Positions 1 to 10,147 of a stretch of 64,000 bases of DNA are shown piece by piece. The stretch is from assembly GCF_900103125.1 (NCBI RefSeq), contig NZ_FNJV01000009.1, positions 186,001 through 250,000 of the forward strand. Direction: 5' to 3'. The DNA is from Mucilaginibacter sp. OK268. GTDB lineage: Bacteria; Bacteroidota; Bacteroidia; Sphingobacteriales; Sphingobacteriaceae. The translations under genes were made by a program, and so were the position numbers. A model generated the notes under the pieces. The model was not told the DNA's origin, did not search any database, and saw only the letters and a program-made list of their open reading frames with translations. Every line of letters starts with the position of its first letter. The stretch's first letter is position 1.

Positions 1-1709
1 TGCGATATCTCATTACTTACCGCAAATTAGTTATCCAGCTGTTATTTGGCCTGGGTATTGGCAGTTTATTACAGCTTGTTACTCCGTTTTTAACACAATC
101 TATTGTTGATATAGGGATCAACACCCGTAACCTCAATTTTATTTACATCATACTTTTTGCGCAATCAGCCCTTATCATAGGTCGTGTTAGTGTTGATTTT
201 ATTCGTTCCTGGATACTGCTGCATATCAGTACACGGGTTAACGTTTCTATACTTACCGATTTTTTGATCAAACTCATGAAGCTACCTATGAGTTTTTTTG
301 ATACCAAAATGACGGGGGATATCCTGCAACGGATGAGCGACCAAAAAAGGATTGAAAGTTTCTTAACCGGATCTACCTTAAGCACGCTGTTTTCCATGTT
401 TAATTTGCTTGTTTTTTCGATAGTACTGGCTTATTACAATGCAAGTATATTTTTTGTATTTGCTGCCAGTAGCTTTATATACACTGCATGGATTGTGATT
501 TTTTTAAAGCGGCGTAGAGCGCTTAATTACAAAAGTTTTGAAATTTCCGCCAAAAACCAAAGCAGCATAGTGCAGCTGATAAATGGTATGCAGGAAATTA
601 AACTAAACAACTGTGAGCAGCAGAAACGTTGGGAATGGGAGCATATCCAGGCCCGGCTATTTAAATTCAGCGTAAAAACACTGGCGCTTAATCAATATCA
701 GCAAGGTGGGGCAACTTTTATTAATGAAGGCAAAAACTTACTAATCACTTTTTTAAGCGCTCAAGCGGTAATTAATGGAAACCTAACCCTTGGTGCTATG
801 GTTGCTGTGCAATACATTGTGGGACAGATAAGTAGCCCCATTGAGCAGTTGTTGGGTTTTATTCAGGGCTTTCAGGATGCCAAGATCAGTCTGGAACGGT
901 TGAACGAAATTCACCAGATGGAGGACGAGGAACCTATAGACAAGGAGTGGAACCATTCCCTGCCCGAAAACAAAAGTTTATCTATCAGTAATCTTACGTT
1001 CCGTTATCCAGGCGCAGGAAATGAACCTGTGTTAGAAAACATAAACATGTTTATTCCTCAAGGTAAAACTACAGCTATTGTGGGTATGAGTGGAAGCGGA
1101 AAAACAACCATACTAAAGCTGCTTCTTCGCTTTTATGAACCTCAAAACGGAGATATTAGAGTTGGAGGGCAACAAATAAATAATATTGCTTTTAAAACAT
1201 GGCGCAGCGGTTGTGGTGTAGTTATGCAGGACGGCTTTATTTTTTCTGATACCATAGAACGTAATATTGCTGTTGGTGATGATTATCCGGATAAAGCTAA
1301 GTTAAGGCATGCTATAGAAATAGCAAATATTCAGGATTTTATTGATAGTCTTCCGTTAGGTTTGAATACCAAAATAGGTTCGGAAGGAAACGGTATTAGT
1401 CAGGGACAACGTCAACGGATGCTGATTGCACGTGCTGTTTACAAAGATCCGCACTATATATTTTTTGATGAAGCCACTAACGCATTAGATTCTAATAATG
1501 AAAGAGTGATTATGGATAATCTGCATAAGTTTTTTGAAGGACGTACAGTTATCATTGTGGCGCACAGGTTAAGCACCGTAAGTAATGCCGATAATATTAT
1601 TGTTTTGGATAAAGGGCGTATCATTGAACAAGGGACTCATCATCAATTAACAGCTTTGCGGGGAGATTATTACAGGTTAGTTAAAAATCAATTGGAATTG
1701 GGGACTTAG
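1..1709 (+). CDS. Peptidase-type ABC exporter, C-terminal part (5' end outside window)
   Basis: The reading frame is open from base 3, so the gene starts before the window. The visible part is an ABC exporter of the bacteriocin/peptide type: several transmembrane helices over about the first 270 residues, then a nucleotide-binding domain. That domain has Walker A GMSGSGKT near base 1085, a signature loop of the form SQGQRQR near 1398, Walker B IFFDEATNALD near 1460 and the switch histidine in VAHRLST near 1560. In this family an N-terminal C39 peptidase domain cleaves the leader of the exported peptide; here it would lie upstream and cannot be seen. The HlyD-like adaptor 70 bp downstream completes a type I secretion pair. 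The cargo is unknown. A multidrug exporter without C39 is the main alternative. Confidence 0.85.
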   Translation, partial: RYLITYRKLVIQLLFGLGIGSLLQLVTPFLTQSIVDIGINTRNLNFIYIILFAQSALIIGRVSVDFIRSWILLHISTRVNVSILTDFLIKLMKLPMSFFDTKMTGDILQRMSDQKRIESFLTGSTLSTLFSMFNLLVFSIVLAYYNASIFFVFAASSFIYTAWIVIFLKRRRALNYKSFEISAKNQSSIVQLINGMQEIKLNNCEQQKRWEWEHIQARLFKFSVKTLALNQYQQGGATFINEGKNLLITFLSAQAVINGNLTLGAMVAVQYIVGQISSPIEQLLGFIQGFQDAKISLERLNEIHQMEDEEPIDKEWNHSLPENKSLSISNLTFRYPGAGNEPVLENINMFIPQGKTTAIVGMSGSGKTTILKLLLRFYEPQNGDIRVGGQQINNIAFKTWRSGCGVVMQDGFIFSDTIERNIAVGDDYPDKAKLRHAIEIANIQDFIDSLPLGLNTKIGSEGNGISQGQRQRMLIARAVYKDPHYIFFDEATNALDSNNERVIMDNLHKFFEGRTVIIVAHRLSTVSNADNIIVLDKGRIIEQGTHHQLTALRGDYYRLVKNQLELGT

Positions 1710-1745
1710 TGAAAACCTGGTTTATTGATCAAGGAACCGAGTAGT

Positions 1746-1785
1746 AAATTAAAAATATGCCATACTAAAAATTAAAAATATGCCA
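1746..1785 (+). repeat. Tandem 23-bp duplication spanning the start region of the adaptor gene
   Basis: A 17-bp string (AAATTAAAAATATGCCA) occurs at 1746-1762 and again at 1769-1785, a period of 23 bp. Both copies contain an ATG. The first (1757) reads Met-Pro-Tyr-stop; the second (1780) opens the HlyD-like gene. The A-rich stretch in front of each ATG is the kind of translation start used in Bacteroidota. Confidence 0.7.
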
Positions 1786-3084
1786 ACCACATACGCAAAT
1801 AACAATGACCAAGCCAGGCATAGTGATGATATGCAGGATATTATTACGACTGTACCATCTTGGATATTGCGTTGGGGTATCACCCTTTTTTTTGGTATCT
1901 TACTGCTGATGGTTTCCTTGTCAGCCTTTATAAAATACCCGGAAATTGTTAATGCACAGCTTAAAATAGAGTCGCCAAATTCCCCAAAGCCCGTGGTCTC
2001 CAAAGTGTCAGGTAAACTGCTTCGACTATTAGTAAAAGAAAACGCCAACGTTGTTGCCGGGCAGGCTTTAGCCTATATGGAAAGTACGGGCGATCATGCT
2101 AAAATCAAGAGTTTGGTGTCGAATTTAAAGGAATTACAATCCCAGGTTGTTGAAAACAGGTCGGCTAGTCAAGGGCTTTTTTTGCAATCTGACAATATTC
2201 GGTTAGGAGAATTGCAGTCGGCCTATCAGATTTTTTACCAGGAGTATTTAAATTATAAATCGGCCGTGAATGATGGTTTTTTTTTAAAAAAGCGAATATT
2301 CCTTCAAAACGATCTTTTGGATGTTACTAAACAAATAGAGCAGTTAAACCAGCAAAAACAAATTCAGCGGCGCAGTTTCCGAATTGCTGATGATGATTAC
2401 CAAATGCATAAAAAGCTAGAAAAAGAGAGAGTGGAAACCCCTGCGGAACTTAGGCAGCAAGAAAGTAAATACCTTGCTCAGAAATCACCATTGGTACAAA
2501 CGGAGTCGGCCTTGATCACTGCGAATAATAATTATACCGCAAAACAAAAAGATATATTGGAACTGGATAATCAGATCAGGGAAGAAAAGGCTAAGTTCCT
2601 GCAGGCGCTTAACAGTTTGATCAGTCAGGGGGAAGACTGGGAAAGTAAGTATATTTTAACAGCAGCACAATCTGGCAAACTATCATACGCTGGTATTATT
2701 CAGGAAAATCAGGTTCTCAACTCTGGTCAGGAGGTTTTTTACATAAATCCGGGAAATGATGCGTTTTTTGGGCAAATGGCTATTCCTCAGGATAATATGG
2801 GTAAAGTTAAAGAAGGACAGGAGGTATTGTTAAAGCTTAAAAGTTATCCTTTTGAAGAATATGGTATGATCAGGGGGAGGATCAGTTATATTGCAGATGT
2901 TCCTTACAAGGACAGTATTTTTGTTGCTAAAGTTGATTTTAAAATAAGAAATACATCTGATATGAAGGAGCCCATTCGCCTTAAACAGGGTATGGCGGCA
3001 GATGCGGAGATCATTACACAGGATGCCACCATCATTCAAAGGATAAGCCGTAGCTTTTTTAAATTGACTAATAGCAGCAAATAA
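1780..3084 (+). CDS. HlyD-family secretion adaptor
   Basis: This 434-residue protein has the layout of a periplasmic adaptor for type I secretion: a short cytoplasmic N-terminus, one membrane segment at about residues 28-50, a biotinyl-lipoyl-like half motif at about 65-95 (VSKVSGKLLRLLVKENANV), a long coiled-coil hairpin at about 100-290, and a second lipoyl/barrel part followed by a beta-barrel region. It should bridge the ABC exporter encoded just upstream to an outer-membrane channel. No TolC gene lies next to it; the nearest one, at 7508-8743, belongs to the RND locus on the other strand. The start at 1780 follows an A-rich stretch and lies in a short duplication. Confidence 0.85.
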   Translation: MPTTYANNNDQARHSDDMQDIITTVPSWILRWGITLFFGILLLMVSLSAFIKYPEIVNAQLKIESPNSPKPVVSKVSGKLLRLLVKENANVVAGQALAYMESTGDHAKIKSLVSNLKELQSQVVENRSASQGLFLQSDNIRLGELQSAYQIFYQEYLNYKSAVNDGFFLKKRIFLQNDLLDVTKQIEQLNQQKQIQRRSFRIADDDYQMHKKLEKERVETPAELRQQESKYLAQKSPLVQTESALITANNNYTAKQKDILELDNQIREEKAKFLQALNSLISQGEDWESKYILTAAQSGKLSYAGIIQENQVLNSGQEVFYINPGNDAFFGQMAIPQDNMGKVKEGQEVLLKLKSYPFEEYGMIRGRISYIADVPYKDSIFVAKVDFKIRNTSDMKEPIRLKQGMAADAEIITQDATIIQRISRSFFKLTNSSK

Positions 3085-3388
3085 GCGATCTTGAAGCAGT
3101 CTGTCGTTCTGACACAGAACAAACGATATTTTGATAAAGATTTATAGAATAGGGTATCTTTATTATTGAAGGAGAACTCATATTTAGAAGCAGGGGCAAA
3201 ATTAGGGATGTAATACTTACAAGGAAAGCTTTGTTACAGAAACCACGATGCCCAATTAAAGTACCCATTTGGGTTGCGGATTTGGAGCACTCGATTTTAG
3301 AGGAAGCCTTATCACAATAGGAAATCTGATGGCTCCTGTAGTAAATATTTAGTCGCGTTCGCGGCGGTCCCTACCGTTCCGCCAAGTA

Positions 3389-3426
3389 AATACAAAAGCC
3401 TTACTGAAAAGTAGGGCTTTTGTATT
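3389..3426. terminator. Hairpin terminator between convergent genes
   Basis: Arms 3389-3404 and 3411-3426 pair over 16 bp with one G-T wobble and a 6-nt loop (TGAAAA). T-rich sequence on the plus side and its location between the convergent adaptor and RND genes fit a terminator that may serve both. The rest of the 421-bp gap 3085-3505 shows no gene. Confidence 0.7.
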
Positions 3427-3505
3427 TTAGCAATGCTTTAAAAGGTCTCGGATAAATCAATTATTCGGGTAACCATCATTCCATACTTTAAAAATGTAAC
3501 CCCTG

Positions 3506-6500
3506 TTATTTTGTTGTTGATGGATGAACAAATGTATGATTACGATAGAGCAACCATAACATACTGGGCAGCACGATCAACAATAACGGTAATGCTGCCA
3601 GAAAACCACCAATAACCGCGATGGCCAAAGGTTGATGCAATTGAGCGCCGGCACCTATGCCTAGGGCCAATGGCAGCAAGGCGATAATGGCCCCAAGAGC
3701 CGTCATTAATTTGGGACGCAAACGGGTAGAGATAGAATAAATAATAGCCTCGTTGATATTGTTATGTTTGGTACTCTCCCTAAACTGCCAGAAGGTAAAA
3801 ATGGCGTTTTCGCCAATGATACCCACAATCATGATCAAGCCAGTATAGCTGCCCACGTTTAATGGGGTACTGGTTAGCCACAAGGCCAGGAAACTGCCAC
3901 CAATGCCCAATACGGCCACCACCAGGATGAGCAGCGCGATGCGGAATTGTTTGAACAGAAAAAGGATCACACCAAAAACCAGCAGACTTGAAGTGATCAG
4001 GATGATCAACAGTTCCTTGAACGATTGTTGCTGCTCGGCATAAGCTCCTCCATATTCTACGTGGTAGCCCGGGGGCAGATTGATGGCGTTAATATTTTTC
4101 TTGATGGCCGACATAACAGAACCCAGGTCCACATTATCCAACCGGGCGCTGATAACGCCCATAGCCTGCAGGTTTTCGCGCTGTACTTCCGCGTCGCCTG
4201 TTCTTAATTCTACACTGGCCAGCTGACTGATAGGTAAGGGCTTGCCATTGGGTAAAAAGACGGTTAGCTTTTTAAGACTGGCCACGTCCAAAGAGCGGTT
4301 GCCGGGATACACCATACGGATAGGCGATTGCTGTTCCTTCTCGAACAAGCTACCGATCACATTGCCCTGTAACGCCGATTGTATCTGTGTTTGCAGATTG
4401 GCAGGGGTGAGGTTGTATTGTGCCAGCATGGTATAATCGGGTACAATATTTACCGATGGCCCTGCAATCACAATACCGTCAAACACGTCGGCTGTGCCTT
4501 TTACATTGGTTACCGCGGTGGCTATTTGTTTGGATAGCTGTTGTAATTTAACCTGGTCATCGCCAAAAACTTTGATCTCGATAGGTTGTGTGGATGTCAT
4601 CAGGTCGCCCAGCATATCACCGATCACCTGTCCAAAATCTATCCGCAGGGCAGGTTGGGTTGATTCAATTTTCTGCCGCAGATCGCTGATCACCTCTTCG
4701 GTAGTTTTACCGTGGTCTTTCTTGAGCTGGATCAGGTAATCGCCGGTGTTGGGTTCGGTTATAAAAAAGCCCATTTGCGTACCCGTTCTGCGCGAATAGG
4801 CGGCAACTTCAGGTTCTTTGATGATGATCTTTTCGATGTCGCGTAGCATGCGATCCGTTTCTTCGAGCGATGTGCCTGGAGGCGAAGTATAATCCAGTAC
4901 AATGCTACCCTCGTCCATATCTGGCAAAAAGCCTGTTTTTAAGCCCGCCGGTATAAAAATAATTACCGCGGCAAGTGCCAGCATCATAATGATACTCAAA
5001 TAAGGGCGCAGGATGAAAAAGGAAACCCAGCGTTGTCTTTTTACACCGTGCGCTTCTTTAACCTGCACACTGTTGGTTTGATAGTTGCGGGTAAGCAGCA
5101 GATATATGACAGGTAAGCCTATCCAGGTTACAAAAAAGGAGCAGACCAGGGTAATGATCATGGTGTTGGTCATCACCTTAAAATAGGCGCCGGCAACACC
5201 TGTCATCATGACAAACGGAATAAAAATAACAATGGTGCTGATGGATGAACCCACCATTGCCGGGAAAAGATAATCAACCGCCCGTTGAAGCAGCGTTAAG
5301 GTGGGTTCTTCGGGATGCTCCTCATGCGTGCGGTGGATTTGCTCCACAACAACTATGGCATCATCAATAATGAGGCCTATGGCGGCGGCTATGGCGCCCA
5401 GCGTCATGATATTAAAGGTATAACCCAACGCGTACAGAACAATCAGGGTTAAACAAAGCGTAACCGGAATGGTGATCAGAATAGTGGCGCTGGCCTTTAT
5501 CGACCATAAAAAAATAATGGCTACAATAATAGCAAGTGCCAACCCGATCCATAAACTGTCTCCTACGCTTTTTATAGAGGCGTTTACGAAATCGGCCTGA
5601 ACATAGTACGGTTTGATGGTTACACCAGCCGGGAGGATCTTTTGCAGATCAGCTACCTTTTGGGTCATCGCATCAGATAAATCTATCAGATTAGCGTTGG
5701 GCTGTTTGATCACGGCGATCAGGACGCCCTCGTGACCGTTGGCATTTACTTTGGTATACTCAATGCCGGGATTGATCTGTATGCTGCCTATATCTTTGAG
5801 CTGTATTACCCGTTTACGGTTATTGCTGATCACCAGGTTTTCCAATTGCTGGCTGGTATTCACAGAGGCATCGGTAACGGTAAGATACAGCATTTTATAA
5901 TCAGACAAATAGCCTTCTGATTTGATAAAGCCTGTTTGGGCCAGGGTATTGGTGATGATGTCTGGTGTAAGCCCCAGAGAGCCCATCTTTTGTGTGTTCA
6001 ACACCAGCCAGTACTCTTTAGTTTTACCGCCGATAACCCTGATCTCGGATACGCCATCAACCTGCGACAGGAACGGTTTTACGGTATAAGTAGCCAGCTG
6101 TTTTAGCTCAATGGGCGATTTGCTATGGCTCTCCAGCGTGTAACCGCTTACCGGCAGGATGGAGGGGTTCATTTTTTCGACACTGATATTTACCTCAGGC
6201 GGCAGATCATTTTTGATCTGGTCTATACGTGATTGGATCTGTTGCTGGCTCAGGTCAATATCCGCGTCCCAATTCATAAAGGCTGATATTTCGCAGCTTC
6301 CTCGACTGGTGGTACTGCGTACGTATTGCAGGTTAGGTACCTGCTTAACGGCATTCTCCAATGGTTTGGTAACCGTGATCATCATTTTGTTTACCGGCTG
6401 TAAACCGGCATCGGCTATGATCTTGATCTTGGGGAAAGTGATCTCTGGGAACAAGGAGGTTTGCAAACGCGAATAGGCAAAACCACCGCCTAATAGTATG

Positions 6501-6562
6501 ATGAACAACAGCAGGCTGATGGGCTTTTTATGGGTAATGAAAAAATTGTTCAGGTTTTTCAT
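3506..6562 (-). CDS. RND efflux pump, inner-membrane permease
   Basis: At 1018 residues this matches the usual length of AcrB/CusA-type pumps. The first membrane helix (about 13-32) is followed by the porter-domain start TSLFPEITFPKIKI. Helix 4 carries the acidic pair used for proton relay in LIIDDAIVVVE (about residues 400-410), and a second helix bundle lies at about 860-1010. It exports substrates using the proton gradient together with the membrane-fusion protein and TolC-like channel encoded just upstream in the same direction; its ATG overlaps the adaptor stop by 4 bp. The substrate (metal, drug, other) cannot be read from the sequence. The neighbouring two-component system suggests induction by an envelope or metal signal. 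Confidence 0.92.
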   Translation of the reverse strand: MKNLNNFFITHKKPISLLLFIILLGGGFAYSRLQTSLFPEITFPKIKIIADAGLQPVNKMMITVTKPLENAVKQVPNLQYVRSTTSRGSCEISAFMNWDADIDLSQQQIQSRIDQIKNDLPPEVNISVEKMNPSILPVSGYTLESHSKSPIELKQLATYTVKPFLSQVDGVSEIRVIGGKTKEYWLVLNTQKMGSLGLTPDIITNTLAQTGFIKSEGYLSDYKMLYLTVTDASVNTSQQLENLVISNNRKRVIQLKDIGSIQINPGIEYTKVNANGHEGVLIAVIKQPNANLIDLSDAMTQKVADLQKILPAGVTIKPYYVQADFVNASIKSVGDSLWIGLALAIIVAIIFLWSIKASATILITIPVTLCLTLIVLYALGYTFNIMTLGAIAAAIGLIIDDAIVVVEQIHRTHEEHPEEPTLTLLQRAVDYLFPAMVGSSISTIVIFIPFVMMTGVAGAYFKVMTNTMIITLVCSFFVTWIGLPVIYLLLTRNYQTNSVQVKEAHGVKRQRWVSFFILRPYLSIIMMLALAAVIIFIPAGLKTGFLPDMDEGSIVLDYTSPPGTSLEETDRMLRDIEKIIIKEPEVAAYSRRTGTQMGFFITEPNTGDYLIQLKKDHGKTTEEVISDLRQKIESTQPALRIDFGQVIGDMLGDLMTSTQPIEIKVFGDDQVKLQQLSKQIATAVTNVKGTADVFDGIVIAGPSVNIVPDYTMLAQYNLTPANLQTQIQSALQGNVIGSLFEKEQQSPIRMVYPGNRSLDVASLKKLTVFLPNGKPLPISQLASVELRTGDAEVQRENLQAMGVISARLDNVDLGSVMSAIKKNINAINLPPGYHVEYGGAYAEQQQSFKELLIILITSSLLVFGVILFLFKQFRIALLILVVAVLGIGGSFLALWLTSTPLNVGSYTGLIMIVGIIGENAIFTFWQFRESTKHNNINEAIIYSISTRLRPKLMTALGAIIALLPLALGIGAGAQLHQPLAIAVIGGFLAALPLLLIVLPSMLWLLYRNHTFVHPSTTK

Positions 6563-7506
6563 GGCTTCACAATTTTCACTTTGGCGGTATCAGCCAATCC
6601 ATAATTACCGGTAACCACAATTTTATCAGCCGGGCTGAACTTTGGCGAAAGGATCTCTACCTGGCTCCTGGTTTCGATGCCCTTTTGCACAGTCACTTTG
6701 ATGGCTGTGGTATCATTAATGAGTTTCATCACCCAGAAATCAGTTTGTGTTTCGTTAGCTAATACAGCTGATTTTGGCAATGAGGGCACATTGTTTTTTG
6801 CCGATTTAATGATATGCGCCCTGGCCACCAGGTTTTCAGGGATCGGATCGGCACTATTTACCCTGATCACTACGCCTTGTGTTTGCGACAAAGTATCTAC
6901 CGAAGGTAAAACCGACGCTACACGACCGCTGAGTGTGCGGCCACCAGGTAAGGTGAGCGTAATGTCCTGGTTATTGCGTAAAGTGCTTTGAAGCTCGTAA
7001 GGCAGCTGCATCACAAAGGCGAAGCTTTCCTTATCGCTTACGGCAGCTAATTGCTCGCCATCCTGCACATAGTCGCCAACCTGGTGTAGCAGTTGGGTAA
7101 TATAACCGCTGCTTGAAGCCTTAATCCGGTTTACACCAGAAAACTTAAATGTGGTATCCAGCACATTGATGGTATTGCCAATGCTTTGCGCCTCTTTTGT
7201 TTTAATAGTAAACAGCAATTGGCCCGCACTTACATATTGCCCTGGTTTTATGTATACCTTTTGTATATAGCCTATGGCATTGGCCTTTACATAGTTCTTT
7301 TGCATAAATGACGAAGTTGCATTCAGCGTAATGGAATCGGCCATTGTACCGTTGCTGATGAAGGTTACCGTAACCGGCGTTTGCGACTTTACTGCGGCGT
7401 CTTCGTCGGTAGTAGCGGTATCATGATTACATGCCGATATGGTTAATACCAGGCAGGCACATGCGAAGGCTAAAAATTTAAAATATGGGGATGATAAATT
7501 CTTCAT
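6559..7506 (-). CDS. RND membrane-fusion (periplasmic adaptor) lipoprotein
   Basis: This 315-residue adaptor begins with a hydrophobic segment ending in a lipobox (LTISAC), so it is probably a lipoprotein with the cysteine at about residue 26. Two lipoyl-type half motifs flank a short hairpin: IGYIQKVYIKPGQYVSAGQ near residue 80 and ASSSGYITQLLHQVGDYVQDG near 135. Barrel and membrane-proximal parts follow. The hairpin between the half motifs is short compared with AcrA. It overlaps the permease start by 4 bp and follows the TolC gene by 1 bp, so the three are almost certainly co-translated. Confidence 0.9.
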   Translation of the reverse strand: MKNLSSPYFKFLAFACACLVLTISACNHDTATTDEDAAVKSQTPVTVTFISNGTMADSITLNATSSFMQKNYVKANAIGYIQKVYIKPGQYVSAGQLLFTIKTKEAQSIGNTINVLDTTFKFSGVNRIKASSSGYITQLLHQVGDYVQDGEQLAAVSDKESFAFVMQLPYELQSTLRNNQDITLTLPGGRTLSGRVASVLPSVDTLSQTQGVVIRVNSADPIPENLVARAHIIKSAKNNVPSLPKSAVLANETQTDFWVMKLINDTTAIKVTVQKGIETRSQVEILSPKFSPADKIVVTGNYGLADTAKVKIVKP

Positions 7507-7507
7507 A

Positions 7508-8743
7508 TTATCGGTTCCAGTAGTTGAGTTGGTTAATAAGCAGCAATCTGCTAATGGTGTTTTGCGTAAGCAGGTTACGGATAGTGAGATAATTATTGAT
7601 AGCCAGTATCAGATCGGCCATTCGCAGATCGCCGGTTTGCAGCAGCTTGGTATCCACCTTTATTAAGGTTTCAGAGTATTTGAACTGGGTATTAATGTCA
7701 GCTATCAGGTTATCATACCCATCTATCTGCTGGTTCAGTTGGATGATCTGTTGGCTGTACTGCTGAGCAAAAAAACTCTTATAATTTTTGCGCGATTCTT
7801 CTTCCAGCGAAAGCTTTTTGTATGATAGCTTGCGCTGCCCACCATCGTAAATAGGTACGGTAAGGCTAAAGCCAACACTGGCGCCAAAATGTTTATAGTA
7901 AAGAGCGGTAAGGTCAGAGTTATAACCACCATCGGCAAAGGCCTTTATCTGGGGTTTGTAGCTGTAGTCGATCAGTTTGCGGGTATTGAGTAAGCGTAGG
8001 CTGTCAAGCGCATATTGTCTGAAAAATATGCTGTTGGTTTTGTCAGCAGTGATGGCCCTTTGCAATTCGGGTTTTTGTAACTCAATGACTGTGGTATCCG
8101 TAATCCCAGTGAGGTAATTCAACGTGGCAAAATCTGTTTTATACTGCAATGTGGCTTGCGAAAGTTGCAGCTGCGCCTGTTTTAAGGTAACCAGGAAAGT
8201 AAGATAATCGCTTTGGTGGTACACATTGTTGCGGGTTAGTTTTTTAAGCAGGTCCTCTTCGCCGCTCAGCAGGGTTACCACTTCTCTATTAAATTTTACT
8301 TGTTGCAGGCTCCCGTAAGCGGCTATGTATTGCGCGGCAATAGTACGACGCAGATCCTGCTCAGAGAGTTTGATATTATTGCGTAAAGAATCGCGCTGAA
8401 GGCCTATGCCGTTATATTGCGCTTTCAGGTAACCGTTGCTGATGAAGGATTTATTTACCGATAGCAAAGCGTCGAGCGTTTGCCCATTAGTAATAGCCTG
8501 CGAATAACCATAACCATGAATAACGGGTGCATATAAGCCAGCACTCCCGGCGCTTACCTGGGGCTTTAAACCGGCTTTTATACGAACGCTATCCAGTTGC
8601 GCCGAGAGTATTTGGTTGTTGAGATCCTTAAGCAGCGGACTGTTCTTTACAGCTATCTGTAAGTAATCGTCGAGCGTTTTTTGCTGCGCGAAGCAAAAAG
8701 AACTCATTATTAAGCATAGGAGTGATACGAGCAGATGTTTCAT
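7508..8743 (-). CDS. TolC-family outer-membrane efflux channel
   Basis: The 411-residue product has a cleavable signal peptide ending near FCFAQQ, then the alternating long helices and short beta segments of TolC-like proteins (for example LDDYLQIAVKNSPLL at about residue 25 and the VGFSLTVPIYDGGQRKLSYK strand-turn at about 285). It would form the outer-membrane exit duct for the adaptor and pump encoded immediately downstream. It is separated from the histidine kinase by 144 bp holding an inverted repeat (GCTTAGC/GCTAAGC), where a separate promoter could lie. Confidence 0.9.
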   Translation of the reverse strand: MKHLLVSLLCLIMSSFCFAQQKTLDDYLQIAVKNSPLLKDLNNQILSAQLDSVRIKAGLKPQVSAGSAGLYAPVIHGYGYSQAITNGQTLDALLSVNKSFISNGYLKAQYNGIGLQRDSLRNNIKLSEQDLRRTIAAQYIAAYGSLQQVKFNREVVTLLSGEEDLLKKLTRNNVYHQSDYLTFLVTLKQAQLQLSQATLQYKTDFATLNYLTGITDTTVIELQKPELQRAITADKTNSIFFRQYALDSLRLLNTRKLIDYSYKPQIKAFADGGYNSDLTALYYKHFGASVGFSLTVPIYDGGQRKLSYKKLSLEEESRKNYKSFFAQQYSQQIIQLNQQIDGYDNLIADINTQFKYSETLIKVDTKLLQTGDLRMADLILAINNYLTIRNLLTQNTISRLLLINQLNYWNR

Positions 8744-8887
8744 AAGTTAAGATGGCCCATACCGGTTACTCAGATGGGGTTGAGCTTAGCGACCGATAGC
8801 TTAAAGCTAAGCTTTATAATTTATCTTTAAAAGTTTGAATATAATTCCATTTTTTCGACGTTACTAAGCTAAATATCAATTCTGGAA

Positions 8888-10147
8888 TTATTCTGGAACG
8901 TCAAAGTTTACTGTGAATTGATGGATGTTTTCGTTAAACTGATATTGCAGATCGAACCCATAATTATTACAGATCTGCCGGCAAATGGTAAGGCCAAGTC
9001 CGATACCTTCAGAGGCGGAAGATTTTTGAAAGCGCTTAAAGACCCGCTCAATATCTATTTCGCCATCTTTTCCGGTATTGCTGATGCGAAGTTGATGCTG
9101 ATCAAGGACAACGTTGATAGAGCCTCCCTGCCGGTTGTGCCTGATGGCATTGGTGATCAGGTTATTTACCAGCACCTCCATCAGTAACAAACTGGCCATA
9201 ACTTCACAATCGGCAAGCTCTGTTATCAGTTTGATGTTTAAACTGCCCAGGAGTTCCTCATATTGGGAGAAACTGGTGCTGAGTAATTCTTTCAGGTTAA
9301 CGGTTTGCTGATCATGTATCAACCCATTCTCAATTTTGGTGAGTAACAGCATTGATTTGTTAAGCCGGGTTAAGCGGGCAACCGTGTTATAAATATCATT
9401 AAGCAGTTTACTTTGCGGATCAGTGAATTGCCCGGTTTGTACCAGTGTATCCAGTTTGGAATTGATGACCGATATGGGGGTCATCAGCTCATGTGCAGCG
9501 TTTTCTGTAAAAGCTTTCAGGTTAAGATAATCGTCCTTAGCTTTAGTGGCCATGATGCCTACCGCCTGATCGAGTTCCGTAAACTCATCAATGGTTGAAG
9601 GTACGGAAGCCACGGTTTTATCTTCGGCCAGATTAAATACTTTGAGTTGATTCAATATGGTGTAAAAAGGCTGCCACATGCGCCTTAATATCAGTCGGTT
9701 TGATAGGAACAATGCTATTACCAAAATAAAAATAAGTACAATGGTGATCAGGAAAACATCACCTATAAGATCCTCTGTTTCTACGGTTGATTGTATAACG
9801 GTTATCTGGTACAATTGCGTGCCTACGGTTACCGAGGTGATAATAGCACGAGCAGGTTCCAGGTCCTGCTCCTTGGTATCCCGGTAGGAGGTATCAATAA
9901 ATTTTCTTTTAACCGGGCCGTCAACTGCTTTAAAAAGAATTTCCTGGTGATTGGTGCGGAATACCTGGGGCAGGTGATGATTAAGTTGTACGTAATCAAA
10001 TACCTCACGCTCCTCTACCAGTAAGGCCTTATCAACCTGGTGTGTAAGGATGGCATGGATAGTAAAGTAATAGATAACACCCGTAACCAGCATGATAACT
10101 ACGGTTACGCTGATGTTGATCCGGTTGTATTTGTCAAGGAGCTTCAT
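8888..10147 (-). CDS. Sensor histidine kinase of the efflux locus
   Basis: This 419-residue membrane kinase has helices at about 12-32 and 130-150 enclosing a periplasmic sensor of about 95 residues. The kinase core has the phosphorylated histidine in the H box ENAAHELMTPIS (about residue 219), an N box NNLITNAIRHN (about 330) and a G box EGIGLGLTICRQ (about 390). No obvious HAMP sequence was recognised between helix 2 and the H box. Its ATG overlaps the response-regulator stop by 4 bp, so the two are a cognate pair. The signal sensed is unknown. Confidence 0.9.
   Translation of the reverse strand: MKLLDKYNRINISVTVVIMLVTGVIYYFTIHAILTHQVDKALLVEEREVFDYVQLNHHLPQVFRTNHQEILFKAVDGPVKRKFIDTSYRDTKEQDLEPARAIITSVTVGTQLYQITVIQSTVETEDLIGDVFLITIVLIFILVIALFLSNRLILRRMWQPFYTILNQLKVFNLAEDKTVASVPSTIDEFTELDQAVGIMATKAKDDYLNLKAFTENAAHELMTPISVINSKLDTLVQTGQFTDPQSKLLNDIYNTVARLTRLNKSMLLLTKIENGLIHDQQTVNLKELLSTSFSQYEELLGSLNIKLITELADCEVMASLLLMEVLVNNLITNAIRHNRQGGSINVVLDQHQLRISNTGKDGEIDIERVFKRFQKSSASEGIGLGLTICRQICNNYGFDLQYQFNENIHQFTVNFDVPE

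Noticed and set aside
3340..3386. GTTCGCGG...CGTTCCGCCA looks like the end of a tRNA gene
   Set aside because: The bases around TTCG do not form a T-arm stem and no upstream anticodon or D arm was found.
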